Origin: an uncultured Sphingomonadaceae bacterium
GTDB lineage: Bacteria > Pseudomonadota > Alphaproteobacteria > Sphingomonadales > Sphingomonadaceae
Assembly (NCBI GenBank): GCA_947499255.1
Contig: CANMNF010000001.1
Span: 310,001-374,000 of the forward strand
Direction: 5' to 3'
Length of the DNA stretch: 64,000 nucleotides
The translations under genes were made by a program, and so were the position numbers. The notes below the pieces were generated by a model. That model was not told the origin of the DNA and did no database searches. It was given only the letters and a program-made list of their open reading frames with translations. This document shows positions 18,728 to 27,697 of the stretch, in pieces (positions within the stretch are counted from its first letter, which is position 1; every line of letters starts with the position of its first letter).

Positions 18728-19384
18728 CTATTCAACCGGTGGCGGCTCTTTTACGACCTTTTCCTCATCCGTCAGTGACAACCCATGCTTCATCAGCATC
18801 GGCAATTGCGTGAAAGTGAACAGGAAAGTCAGCGGCATAAACACCCAGAACTTCGCCCACAGCCATGTCTCAAAGCCGCCTGTTTCGACATTGTAGAAAT
18901 GGCGCAAGCCTTCGTTCAAACCGGCGAGTAGCAGGAAGAAAATGCCCCAATTGCGGCTAAGTTTAAGCCATCCGGCATCGTCCACGCCTTCAAATGCGAC
19001 TTCGAGCAAAATCTGCAAAAGCGCTTTGCCGCGCATCCATCCGATCAGGAGAGCGATCCCGAAAAAGGCGTAGATGATGGTCGGTTTCAGCTGGATGAAA
19101 AGCGGGCTGCGGAAGAAGATCGTCAGCGCGCCGAAAAAGACGATCAGACCGGTTGAAAGCCACAGCATGGGGGAGATGCGGCCAAACTTCATTTTGGAGA
19201 AGGTCAGCGCTACAATCGCTGCGATGATAAACGCGCCGGTACCGTAAATCACCGCTTGAACCTCGGCCAGTGCGTTGGTTTCTTCAGGTGAGAAATATTT
19301 GTAAACACCTAGGAAAATCAACAACGGGCCATAATCGACAAAGATATTGAGCCAGCCTGATTTGGGCTTTGTCTCTGCGGTCAC
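18728..19384 (-). CDS. Inner membrane septation protein YciB/IspZ
   Basis: A five- to six-helix membrane protein of about 218 residues. It has the family hallmarks FVDYGPLLIFLGVY near the N-terminus, KPTIIYAFFG and SRNWGIFFLLLAGLNE. The frame also permits a TTG start at 19402 inside ftsY; the GTG at 19384, one base after the ftsY stop, is favoured because it gives the usual N-terminus. Members affect septation and envelope integrity. Confidence 0.88.
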   Translation of the reverse strand: MTAETKPKSGWLNIFVDYGPLLIFLGVYKYFSPEETNALAEVQAVIYGTGAFIIAAIVALTFSKMKFGRISPMLWLSTGLIVFFGALTIFFRSPLFIQLKPTIIYAFFGIALLIGWMRGKALLQILLEVAFEGVDDAGWLKLSRNWGIFFLLLAGLNEGLRHFYNVETGGFETWLWAKFWVFMPLTFLFTFTQLPMLMKHGLSLTDEEKVVKEPPPVE

Positions 19385-19385
19385 T

Positions 19386-20309
19386 TCACGCCACTCCAGC
19401 AATCACGCGCGCCACCAGATCGGGATCAAAGGGTCGCAAATCTTCCAGTTTCTCGCCAACACCGATGGCGTGGATCGGCAGGCCATATTGCTCCGCTGCG
19501 GCCACCAGAACGCCGCCGCGCGCAGTGCCATCAAGCTTAGTCATAATCAGACCAGTAACGCCCGCGACTTCCTTGAACACATCGATCTGCGACAGCGCGT
19601 TTTGGCCATTCGTCGCATCGAGCACCAGCACCACATCATGCGGTGCCTCTTCATTCAAGCGGCCAAGCACACGGCGTATTTTCGAAAGCTCGTCCATCAG
19701 CTCGCGTTTATTCTGCAAGCGGCCTGCAGTATCGACCACCAGCGCATCGATGCCAGTATCGGTTGCCTGCTTCACCGCATCAAACACGATACTGGCCGGA
19801 TCGCCGCCTTCTGCGCCGCTGACAATGTTCACACCGATACGGTCCGCCCAAACTTTGAGCTGGCCGATAGCAGCAGCGCGGAACGTGTCACCCGCGGCCA
19901 GCAAGACGCCGTAATCATCTTCCTGAAACCAATGCGCGAGCTTGGCGATAGTGGTGGTTTTGCCGCTGCCGTTCACGCCGATCACGAGGATCACTTGCGG
20001 GCGCGGGAAAGCGGTCACTTCGAGCGGTTTGGCAACGGGGCGCAGGATCTCTGCGATCTCCTCGGCCACGGCCTCTTTCAATTCGCGTTCTGTAATTGTC
20101 AGGCCAAAACGTTTCTCGGTCAGCTTTGCGCGAATGCGCGCCGCCGCACTTGGGCCAAGGTCGGACATGATGAGCGCATCTTCCACCTCATCCAGCGTCG
20201 CATCATCCAGAGTGGCGGTGCCGACAACGCCGGTGAGGTTGTCTGACAAGCGTTCCGATGTCTTGCGAAAGCCGCCAAACAGCTTCTCAGTCCAACTGCT
20301 CTGGCTCAT
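19386..20309 (-). CDS. ftsY: Signal recognition particle receptor FtsY
   Basis: A 307-residue SRP GTPase. The ATG at 20309 overlaps the mtaB stop (ATGA) and gives the normal alphaproteobacterial N-terminus MSQSSWTEKLFGGF; the longer open frame runs back through mtaB. GTPase motifs are GVNGSGKTTTIAKLA, DTAGRLQNK, TKLDGTARGG. The long acidic A domain of E. coli FtsY is absent, as usual in this group. It docks SRP-ribosome complexes at the membrane for insertion. Confidence 0.96.
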   Translation of the reverse strand: MSQSSWTEKLFGGFRKTSERLSDNLTGVVGTATLDDATLDEVEDALIMSDLGPSAAARIRAKLTEKRFGLTITERELKEAVAEEIAEILRPVAKPLEVTAFPRPQVILVIGVNGSGKTTTIAKLAHWFQEDDYGVLLAAGDTFRAAAIGQLKVWADRIGVNIVSGAEGGDPASIVFDAVKQATDTGIDALVVDTAGRLQNKRELMDELSKIRRVLGRLNEEAPHDVVLVLDATNGQNALSQIDVFKEVAGVTGLIMTKLDGTARGGVLVAAAEQYGLPIHAIGVGEKLEDLRPFDPDLVARVIAGVA

Positions 20310-21490
20310 TGCAGCAGGCCTCCTTCGACCGATTGCGGGGTGACTTCGATGAATGTTGCAGGCGCGCAGCCCGGTGGCACGCGCACCCTCGCGAAGTTTC
20401 CGGCATAGCCTGCACCGTCCTTCTCGGCGAGGACGGTGAGAGGAGTTCCCACAAGACTGTCCAGCCAAGCTTTGCGGGTGGCGGCGACGGCTTCGCGCAA
20501 TTCAGCGGCGCGGGCGCGGATTACGTGGTGATCGGTTTGCGGCATGCGTGCAGCAGGCGTGCCGGGCCGAGGCGAGTACGGGAAGATGTGGCCATGCACG
20601 ATCGGCAGTTCGCGGATGATGGAGAGATTGTCCGCGTGGTGCGCGTCCGTCTCCGTTGGGAAACCAGCGATCAGGTCTGCCCCGATGGCGATCTCAGGGC
20701 GAAGTTCGATAAGGCGCTGCACCAAGGCAAAGGCTTGCGCGCGGCTGTGACGGCGTTTCATGCGTTTGAGGATCAGGTCCGCGCCATGTTGCAAAGAAAG
20801 GTGCAGGTGCGGGGCCAAGCGCTTCTCTGTCGCCAGCAAAGCAAACAATTGTTCTTCAATTTCAATGCCGTCCACGGAGGACAGCCGCATCCGCTGCAAT
20901 TGCGGAAATTCCTGCAATATCGCGGCAACCAAAACGCCCAAACCCGGCGCGCCTTCCAGATCATGGCCCCAGCTTGTAAGATCAACACCGGTGAGGATGA
21001 TTTCGGGCGCGCCTTGATCAAGGTGGCGTTCCACTTCGCGCAAAACTTGTGAGACGCGCAAAGACTGGCTTGCACCGCGACCTTGCGGGATGACGCAGAA
21101 GGTGCAGGCGTGATCGCAGCCCGTCTGCACACCGATGAAGGCGCGGGTTCGCTGGATCGGCGGCGTTATTGCTGGCTCTGGCATGTTCCAACTGCGCGCG
21201 TCCAGCTTGGCGGTGTTAGCGATCAGGCCGTCAACCTCCTCCATCGCAGAGATTTGATCGCGTTCAATATCGGCGGCGCATCCGGTCACCAGCAGCCTAG
21301 CATCGGGCCGCGCGCGGCGGGCTTTGCGGATCGCTTGGCGGGTTTGTCGCACGGCTTCTGACGTGACTGCGCAGGAATTGACGACGACGATATCTTCGCC
21401 ATCCACCAGCGCGCGGATTCGCTCACTCTCAGCGATGTTAAGGCGGCAACCCAAAGTGATGACTTGGGCCTTTGGTGCAGTTGCACTCAC
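20306..21490 (-). CDS. mtaB: tRNA (N6-L-threonylcarbamoyladenosine(37)-C2)-methylthiotransferase MtaB
   Basis: A 394-residue radical SAM enzyme. The UPF0004 N-terminal domain starts VITLGCRLNIAES, with further cluster cysteines in VVNSCAV and VTGCAAD. The radical SAM cluster is CDHACTFC, and a TRAM-like C-terminus follows. It converts t6A37 to ms2t6A37 in ANN-decoding tRNAs. A close alternative is MiaB; the GCRLN motif and length favour MtaB. GTG start overlapping the dapF stop. Confidence 0.92.
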   Translation of the reverse strand: MSATAPKAQVITLGCRLNIAESERIRALVDGEDIVVVNSCAVTSEAVRQTRQAIRKARRARPDARLLVTGCAADIERDQISAMEEVDGLIANTAKLDARSWNMPEPAITPPIQRTRAFIGVQTGCDHACTFCVIPQGRGASQSLRVSQVLREVERHLDQGAPEIILTGVDLTSWGHDLEGAPGLGVLVAAILQEFPQLQRMRLSSVDGIEIEEQLFALLATEKRLAPHLHLSLQHGADLILKRMKRRHSRAQAFALVQRLIELRPEIAIGADLIAGFPTETDAHHADNLSIIRELPIVHGHIFPYSPRPGTPAARMPQTDHHVIRARAAELREAVAATRKAWLDSLVGTPLTVLAEKDGAGYAGNFARVRVPPGCAPATFIEVTPQSVEGGLLQ

Positions 21491-22308
21491 GCAAAATCCT
21501 CAAGATCGAAGGAGCCGCGAAAGCTCTCCGTCGCAGGGCCGCTCATGATAATGCGGCCAGGATTGGCGCCTTCGCTTGACCAAGTGATATCGAGCGGGCC
21601 GCCGGGCAGATGGACAGTAACTTCCTGATCCACAAGCCCGCGCTTAATCGCTGCAACCGCGGTTGCACATGCCCCCGTGCCGCAAGCGCGCGTTAAGCCA
21701 GCGCCGCGTTCCCACACCCGCAAACGGATGGTGCCGCGATCTTCGACTGTGGCGACGTTCACATTGATGCGTTCAGGAAAAAGCTCATCATTCTCGATGA
21801 TCGGGCCAAGGCTTTCCAACTGCACCGCATCATCATCAGCAACGAAGAAGATGACATGCGGATTGCCTACATTCACGGCGAAGGGATGCTCCAGCTCTTC
21901 CCAAGCGACGGGCAGAGCCATCGTATCCATCGGATATGCCAGCGGGATTGCATCCCATTCAAAGCGCGGCGTGCCCATATCCACCGCAATCGCTTCGCCA
22001 TCGGGGCGGGTTTCGATGATGCCGCCAGCGGTGACGATTTGTGCGCTCTCTCCCAGCAACAGGCCAACTGCGCGCGCAGCATTGCCGCAAGCTTCAACTT
22101 CGCCGCCGTCCTGATTGAAAATGCGCATGGTACATGTGGCACGCTCTGCCGGCTCCAGCACGATCAGCTGATCGCAGCCAATCCCGCTATTGCGATCAGC
22201 TAGAGCGCGCACCAGTTGCGGCTCTAGCGTGAGCAATGGCAACTCGCGGCGATCCAACACCACAAAGTCATTGCCCAGCCCGTGCATCTTGATGAATTCG
22301 ACACGCAT
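21487..22308 (-). CDS. dapF: Diaminopimelate epimerase
   Basis: A 273-residue cofactor-independent epimerase converting LL- to meso-diaminopimelate for lysine and peptidoglycan. The N-terminal signature is MHGLGNDFVV; the two catalytic cysteines lie in EACGNAAR and RACGTGACATAV. It is the first gene of the minus-strand dapF-mtaB-ftsY-yciB run, with overlapping or nearly touching junctions. Confidence 0.97.
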   Translation of the reverse strand: MRVEFIKMHGLGNDFVVLDRRELPLLTLEPQLVRALADRNSGIGCDQLIVLEPAERATCTMRIFNQDGGEVEACGNAARAVGLLLGESAQIVTAGGIIETRPDGEAIAVDMGTPRFEWDAIPLAYPMDTMALPVAWEELEHPFAVNVGNPHVIFFVADDDAVQLESLGPIIENDELFPERINVNVATVEDRGTIRLRVWERGAGLTRACGTGACATAVAAIKRGLVDQEVTVHLPGGPLDITWSSEGANPGRIIMSGPATESFRGSFDLEDFA

Positions 22309-22361
22309 AATGCGCCACCTAGTTACCCGGCGCGATCACCGCAATGGCGTTTCGTTATGGA

Positions 22362-24038
22362 CTAGCCAGCCTTGCGGTCCTGCTCCGCTGTTTCTTCGGA
22401 TAAATCGGTCGTTGCCGGGTGTTTGTCAGCGGAGGGTTTTTTCAAGGAAGCTGGCTCATCCTTTAGCAATTCCAGCTGTGCCAAACGCGCGGTAGTCTGG
22501 GTGGCATCCTCAGGGTGACCATACAGATAGCCTTGCCCCTTAAGATGCCCCATCTTCTTCAGCGCAGCGAGGACTTCAGGGCTTTCAACGCCTTCCGCAG
22601 TCACCGGCAGAGCGAGGCTTTGGCCAAGTGATATGATGGCTTCGACAAGCTTGGTTCCGGTGCCATCTGATGTCAGCTCATGCACAAAGCTGCGATCAAT
22701 CTTTAACCGATCAAACGGCAAAGTCCGCAGTTGTGACAGGCTGGAATAGCCGGTGCCAAAATCATCAAGGCTGATGCTGATACCCTGATTTTTCAGGCTA
22801 GAAACAATTGAGCGCACCGCACCGATATTGTCGTGCAGGCAGCTTTCGGTAATTTCAATTTCCAACCGCTTGGGCGGAAACCCACTTTCGACCAATATTT
22901 GCAGCAGCTTCTGCGCAAACCACGGATCGCGCAATTGCAACGGTGAAATGTTCACTGACAGCGTAAGTTTTGGGTTCCATTGTTTGGCATCTGCAAAAGC
23001 CTGTCGCAGCAAACTTTCTGACAGCTCAGAGATCAAATCGATTTCTTCCGCCACAGGAATGAAAATCTCCGGGCTGACCACGCCGTATTGCGGGCTGTGC
23101 CACCGGGCGAGCATTTCAAAACCCATCAAATCGCCTGTTTCAAGGTCAATCTGCTGTTCGTAATAGGGCACAAATTCGCCTTCGGGAATGCCGCGGCGAA
23201 TGCCTGTTTCCAGTTCATTGCGAAAGCGCAATTCATCTTCCATCTGCGTTTCGAACCAGAAATAGCGGTTCCGGCCACGTTTTTTCGCGTGATACATTGC
23301 GATGTCGGCGCGGTGGACTAGCAGCGCTGCGTCCGTGGTTGTTCCATCCATGTTTCCGCTACGGGCTATGCCAATAGAGGCGGTGGGCTCAACGCGAATT
23401 TGATTGTCTTCGATGGGGGCGGAGATTTTGTCAATCAAACGCGCCGCAAAGCAATCCACGATATCGCGATTGTTCTTGTCGATAGAAAAAGCGCAGATGA
23501 ATTCATCGCCGCCTATGCGTGCAAGAATGCCTTCGCTGGGCAGAGCATTCTTGATCCGGCGTGTTACTTCGGTCAGCACCGCATCGCCCATCTGGTGACC
23601 GTTTAGATCATTGATCAACTTGAAATTGTCCAGATCCACCATCAGCACAACAACGCCCAGATCTCGCACTTTGGCGTCTTCATGCAATTGATCAATTGCA
23701 GGCAGACCGCTGCGGCGGTTGAGGCATCCGGTGAGGGGATCGGTTTCGGCCAGCTCGCGCGCTTTTTGTTCTGCGCGTCGGCGTTCCTGCACTTCGCGCT
23801 GCAATTCAGCATAGCGGCGCCATCCAAAGATCAGCAGCGCGATATTGAGCAGCACTGCATTGGTTAAGATCATGTCGGGCGCTTCGCCAGATCCCATCCA
23901 CGCGCGCAGGATCTGCGGCATCAACGATCCGCCGGTTCCCACGAACATGATCACCGCAGCAATCGCGATGCCCAGCGCTACAAGATCGCGCTCTGCGGTC
24001 CCCAGAACCGCTTCTTTTTTTGGCTGATCGTTCTTCAT
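22362..24038 (-). CDS. Membrane GGDEF-EAL protein (cyclic di-GMP turnover)
   Basis: A 558-residue protein. Two membrane helices in the first 75 residues lead via a charged coiled linker (QREVQERRRAEQKARE) into a GGDEF diguanylate cyclase domain with intact RIGGDEF, then an EAL phosphodiesterase domain. The EAL signature reads EML (GFEMLARWHSP), keeping the metal-binding glutamate. The other catalytic residues are present: NISPLQLRD, EITES, DDFGTGYSS, LKIDRSFV, TAEGVE. I see no RxxD inhibitory site five residues before GGDEF. It could therefore be bifunctional; which activity dominates is unknown. Confidence 0.93.
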   Translation of the reverse strand: MKNDQPKKEAVLGTAERDLVALGIAIAAVIMFVGTGGSLMPQILRAWMGSGEAPDMILTNAVLLNIALLIFGWRRYAELQREVQERRRAEQKARELAETDPLTGCLNRRSGLPAIDQLHEDAKVRDLGVVVLMVDLDNFKLINDLNGHQMGDAVLTEVTRRIKNALPSEGILARIGGDEFICAFSIDKNNRDIVDCFAARLIDKISAPIEDNQIRVEPTASIGIARSGNMDGTTTDAALLVHRADIAMYHAKKRGRNRYFWFETQMEDELRFRNELETGIRRGIPEGEFVPYYEQQIDLETGDLMGFEMLARWHSPQYGVVSPEIFIPVAEEIDLISELSESLLRQAFADAKQWNPKLTLSVNISPLQLRDPWFAQKLLQILVESGFPPKRLEIEITESCLHDNIGAVRSIVSSLKNQGISISLDDFGTGYSSLSQLRTLPFDRLKIDRSFVHELTSDGTGTKLVEAIISLGQSLALPVTAEGVESPEVLAALKKMGHLKGQGYLYGHPEDATQTTARLAQLELLKDEPASLKKPSADKHPATTDLSEETAEQDRKAG

Positions 24039-24163
24039 GTCTTTGTGCTAAACACTTGTCCCCAGAATCTGCGTAATCTCTTGCACAGCGTGATCAATTT
24101 TCGGTTAATTTGTGTCATCAGAATCGTATCGCTAGGCATTGCAGTGAAACAGGAGATTGGCAC

Positions 24164-24577
24164 TTGCCACAGCATTGGTTGATTAAGACAGAACCGGCAA
24201 AGTATTCATGGGATGATCTCATCGCCGATGGCGAAACCGTTTGGGACGGGGTGCGCAATCACCGTGCGGCCAACAATCTGCGCGCCATGAAAGAGGGTGA
24301 TCTTTGTTTCTATTATCACTCGGTAAAGGGAAAAGAGATCATCGGTATTGCTGAGGTCAGCCGCGCTGGCCTGATCGATCCGACCGATGTGGAAGGTGTT
24401 TGGGCAGCTGTTGATATCAAGCCTGTTCGCAAGTTTGCCGTGCCGGTAACATTGAAGGCGATTAAAGAGAGCTCCGCGCTCGAAGGGATTGAATTGGTGC
24501 GCCTTTCCCGCCTTTCGGTTGCTGAAATCACGCCCAGGGAATGGGACATCATCTGTGCGATGGGAGATGATAGTTAG
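24164..24577 (+). CDS. EVE domain protein (PUA-like fold)
   Basis: A 137-residue protein: QHWLIKTEPAKYSWDDL, then WDGVRNHRAANNLRAM and GDLCFYYHS, the typical EVE sequence. EVE domains are thought to recognise modified bases in DNA or RNA. The open frame starts at 24110, but TTG at 24164 is chosen: it has AGGAG at 24151-24155, eight bases upstream, and gives the canonical N-terminus. It is divergent from the GGDEF-EAL gene. Confidence 0.88.
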   Translation: MPQHWLIKTEPAKYSWDDLIADGETVWDGVRNHRAANNLRAMKEGDLCFYYHSVKGKEIIGIAEVSRAGLIDPTDVEGVWAAVDIKPVRKFAVPVTLKAIKESSALEGIELVRLSRLSVAEITPREWDIICAMGDDS

Positions 24578-24876
24578 GATGAACTGCGCGCCGCTTACGG
24601 ATGCGCGCGTCTCCTACAGGGTATCACAGACGGGCAAGAAGCTCTCTTTCCAGAAACGGTGAATGCGCGGTCACAGCCTTGTTCAACGAGGCAATTGACC
24701 AACAAGCGAGCGGTATTGCCAAAGATCGCCTTATAGCCAGCGCCTTAGCTCCGCCTGGTTTCACCCGCAGCGTTCTACGCCAATACCTGTCTGACAACTT
24801 TTGGCCCATTGTGGTGACCGTCCCGCTTGTGGACACGGGCAAGGGCAGGTTCGCAAATAGTTACCAAACCGTTAAT

Positions 24877-25089
24877 ATGCGGGCCATGCGACGCTCCCTT
24901 GTGCTTACCGATGAGTCGGCCCGTCATCCGTTTCGGATATCCTTGCCACCGCATGTCCTTGCCCGTGCAGGTGAAATTGAACATGCTGTGCATTGGACCA
25001 AACGGCTTGGTCTGACGCGCAAGGATGCACAAACGATCGCGGCGACCTATACCGCTGGCTTCGTTGCTACGACGGCGTTCTTCATGTAG
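24877..25089 (+). CDS. Small hypothetical protein
   Basis: A 70-residue basic protein beginning MRAMRRSLVLTDESARH. I do not recognise a family. The C-terminal half (LTRKDAQTIAATYTAGFVATTAFFM) may form a helix. The same frame is open back to 24601 but that part does not look coding. No good ribosome-binding site precedes 24877. A CtrA-like TTAC-N7-TTAA sits immediately before it (24861-24875), which is awkward if this is the true start. The preceding 299 bases, 24578-24876, contain nothing else I can support. Confidence 0.4.
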   Translation: MRAMRRSLVLTDESARHPFRISLPPHVLARAGEIEHAVHWTKRLGLTRKDAQTIAATYTAGFVATTAFFM

Positions 25090-25124
25090 GACAGCGCTAT
25101 TGACGGAAGCGCTCTAATCCGCGC

Positions 25125-26444
25125 TTAATCGGCAGGATAGGGCGCGGGTGCCTCTGCTTTATACAGCATATGGCCCAGCCAGGCTGACACCAGACACATC
25201 GCGGCACTCAGCAGCAATTGTTCGGTCAACGGAATGCCGACAAAGCTAAGCGCCAAAGCCAGTAGCGAGCCCATCACCATTGCGCCTGCATTGACGATAT
25301 TGTTCGCCGCCACCGTCCTGCTTGCCTGAGACTTCTCAACCTTGGTGGTCAGGAAGGCGTAGAGCGGGACGACGAACATGCCTCCAAAAACCGCGATCAA
25401 AACCAGCGTCGCCAATACGACCCATGCCAGGGGGTAGGAAAGAAATTCTGTCGCATTCATCAGCCTTTCATGCGAGACGGTGCGGTTCCATTCGGCACAT
25501 ACGAAGTAGAACGCGGCAACCATTGCGCCCATCATCAACACTGATATCGGGGCATAGCGCGCCGATACCCGGCCTTTAAGCAGCGCATTGATTGCCACTG
25601 ATCCAATCGCCACTCCCACCGAGAAGATGACCAGAAACAGGCTGGCGACTTCCTTGCTGGCCATCAGCACGTTCTTGGCCAAAGGGGGAAACTGGATGAA
25701 CAGTACAGCGCCAATGGTCCAGAAGAAGCTGATGGCGAGGATTGCGTAGAACACCTCCTTTTGCTCCATCGTCTTCTTCACAATCTGGATTGAAGCGCGC
25801 CATAGGTTGTAGTCTATGACGCGTTCATCACCCATTGGCGGGGCAGGGGGAACCTGGCGGCTGGTGACATAGCCAATCAGCGCCACGATGATGACCAGCA
25901 CTGCGGCCAACTCTACCGCGATGAAGCCTGCCAGAATGGTGCCACCCATGATGGCGACATAGGTGCCCGCCTCCACCAATCCGGTGCCGGCCAGAACCTC
26001 ATCCTTCTTCAAATGCTGTGGGAGGATTGAGTATTTGATAGGGCCAAAGAACGAGGAGTGCATACCCATCGCAAACAGCGCCAGCATCAGTAAAGGCAAT
26101 GCGAGGAAGTCCACCGCCACCCCTTGCCAAGCCAGCCAAAGGCCGCATGCGCCAACGATCATGATGGCGATCTCAACCGCTTTCACAATGCGGATAATCC
26201 GCGCTTTATCGCGCATATCGGCAAGCTGGCCTGCCAATGCGGAGAACAGGAAGAAGGGCAGGATGAACACCGCTGATGCCACTCCGCTAAAGATCGTCTC
26301 TGCTTCGGGCGAGTTGTACACCGTGTATACCACGAACAGGACCATCGCGTTCTTATACAGGTTATCGTTGAACGCGTTGAGCAACTGTGTTGCAAATAGC
26401 GGGAGAAAGCGACGCTGCTTGAGCAGATGTGTCGAAGTGAACAT
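25125..26444 (-). CDS. MFS transporter, LplT-like (lysophospholipid transporter family)
   Basis: A 439-residue, about 12-helix transporter. The first helix contains LNAFNDNLYKNAM, and FFGPIKYSILPQHL lies near helix 5. Both are strongly characteristic of LplT and of the transporter domain of LplT-PlsC-Aas fusions, which flip lysophospholipids inward for re-acylation. Here no acyltransferase domain is fused. Its neighbour pgsA is divergent and also works on phospholipids, which is mild support. Confidence 0.8.
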   Translation of the reverse strand: MFTSTHLLKQRRFLPLFATQLLNAFNDNLYKNAMVLFVVYTVYNSPEAETIFSGVASAVFILPFFLFSALAGQLADMRDKARIIRIVKAVEIAIMIVGACGLWLAWQGVAVDFLALPLLMLALFAMGMHSSFFGPIKYSILPQHLKKDEVLAGTGLVEAGTYVAIMGGTILAGFIAVELAAVLVIIVALIGYVTSRQVPPAPPMGDERVIDYNLWRASIQIVKKTMEQKEVFYAILAISFFWTIGAVLFIQFPPLAKNVLMASKEVASLFLVIFSVGVAIGSVAINALLKGRVSARYAPISVLMMGAMVAAFYFVCAEWNRTVSHERLMNATEFLSYPLAWVVLATLVLIAVFGGMFVVPLYAFLTTKVEKSQASRTVAANNIVNAGAMVMGSLLALALSFVGIPLTEQLLLSAAMCLVSAWLGHMLYKAEAPAPYPAD

Positions 26445-26552
26445 GTCTGGTCCGTAGCTGCCCTTGAAGGCGAAGGGTAGGGGGATAAACGGGCATGTTG
26501 TGGACCGCAGCGCTTTTTCCCACGCGCTTTTGCCGCTAGGGCCGTGTGGCTT

Positions 26553-27164
26553 ATGTGGAACTTGCCCAATATCCTCACCATGTCACGCATTCTGGCACTG
26601 CCGCTTTTGGCTGCGCTGTTGTGGTGGCCGGGATGGCAGCTTGGCTATTTGCTGGCGTGGCTATTGTACTGCGCGATGGGCATTACCGATTACTTTGACG
26701 GGATGCTGGCGCGATCATCGGGCGCTGTGTCAAAGCTTGGCATCTTCCTTGATCCGATTGCGGATAAGCTGATGGTGGCCGCAGTCATCCTTGTGTTGGC
26801 GGCGCAGGGGATGCTGCGCGGGCCATATGTGGGTGATCTGCATGTGATTGCCGCGCTGATCATCTTGATGCGTGAAATCGCCGTATCAGGCCTGCGGGAG
26901 TTTCTGGGTGGTTTGCAGGTGAGCGTGCCTGTCTCCAAACTGGCCAAGTGGAAGACGACGTTTCAGCTTGTGGCGCTGGGCGCGCTGATCCTTGGCGGGG
27001 CAGTGCACGGGCCGCCTTGTGCGGCGCTGGCCGATGGCAATTGCGGCACATGGCAGGATCAGTGGATCCGCATTGTTGGCCTGATCAGCTTATGGTCTGC
27101 CGCGGTGCTTACGGTGATCACCGGCTGGGATTACCTGCGCGTTGGCCTCAAACACATGGATTGA
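26553..27164 (+). CDS. pgsA: CDP-diacylglycerol-glycerol-3-phosphate 3-phosphatidyltransferase
   Basis: A 203-residue membrane enzyme that makes phosphatidylglycerol phosphate. The CDP-alcohol phosphatidyltransferase motif is complete: D-x-x-D-G-x-x-A-R-x8-G-x3-D-x3-D, seen from DYFDGMLARSS to LDPIADKL. A GTG at 26544 is an alternative start; the ATG at 26553 gives the standard MWNLPNILTMSRI N-terminus. Confidence 0.94.
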   Translation: MWNLPNILTMSRILALPLLAALLWWPGWQLGYLLAWLLYCAMGITDYFDGMLARSSGAVSKLGIFLDPIADKLMVAAVILVLAAQGMLRGPYVGDLHVIAALIILMREIAVSGLREFLGGLQVSVPVSKLAKWKTTFQLVALGALILGGAVHGPPCAALADGNCGTWQDQWIRIVGLISLWSAAVLTVITGWDYLRVGLKHMD

Positions 27165-27487
27165 GAGGCGGCCACGCTTGGGCCGCGTCCAAGGGGCTGC
27201 GTCCAATCCTACATAATGGACACATTGGACACAGTCCTGGAGCGAAACCTTGCAGCTTTCACAAAGTACCGTTTTACCGAGGGAAACCGACCATTTCAAA
27301 GAGCGATCCCGGCCTTGGCCGATCGCCTACTTTGTAGGAAAGCTTAGCCACTTCGTGCGACAGTCAATTGCGGGATCATTCAGAAGGCAAGCGGCGAAGC
27401 TGTGGATACTAATGTTCTTAACTTGTTCTCGACGCCCGATCATTCTAATGTTGAGCCGACGCCAGGCTAGACTTTAAGGAAATTCTG
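27165..27487 (+). other. Non-coding gap upstream of the small SOS-box gene
   Basis: 323 bases, more AT-rich than the flanking genes, without a convincing ORF on either strand. It holds the LexA-type box at 27414-27428. CTACATAATGGACACATTGG near 27208 and ACACAGTCC nearby look like decayed sequence without clear structure. The lower GC and a non-core gene downstream suggest a small acquired insertion between pgsA and oxyR. Confidence 0.6.
27414..27428 (+). promoter_or_regulatory. Alphaproteobacterial LexA (SOS) box
   Basis: GTTCTTAACTTGTTC is an exact GTTC-N7-GTTC direct repeat, the LexA operator of alphaproteobacteria. It lies 59 bp before the ATG of the 69-residue gene at 27488, a normal distance for a promoter-embedded operator. 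Confidence 0.7.
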
Positions 27488-27697
27488 ATGCCAAAACGAG
27501 TCACCACGACGGAAGAGACCACTACTGGTCGCAACACGAAATTTCGTGATAACTTCACAGGCTCAAACATGTCTCGAGCTCAATTTGTTAAGCAGATAAA
27601 AGACGGAGCATACCCGAAATACCACGTCAGAAAGATCAATGGTGTCAATACTCCGGTGTCCAATCCGGACTCCGCCCGCAACAATAATCTCAATTGA
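27488..27697 (+). CDS. Small hypothetical protein, putatively SOS-controlled
   Basis: A 69-residue polar protein rich in Asn, Thr, Arg and Lys (TTTEETTTGRNTKFRDN, then MSRAQFVKQIKDG, YHVRKINGVNTPVSNPD). I believe small proteins of this pattern recur in diverse bacteria, often in variable regions, but no function is known to me. AAGGA precedes the ATG. Base composition differs from the neighbouring chromosomal genes. It is convergent with oxyR, with stops adjacent (27697/27698). The exact LexA box upstream suggests induction on DNA damage. Confidence 0.7.
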   Translation: MPKRVTTTEETTTGRNTKFRDNFTGSNMSRAQFVKQIKDGAYPKYHVRKINGVNTPVSNPDSARNNNLN

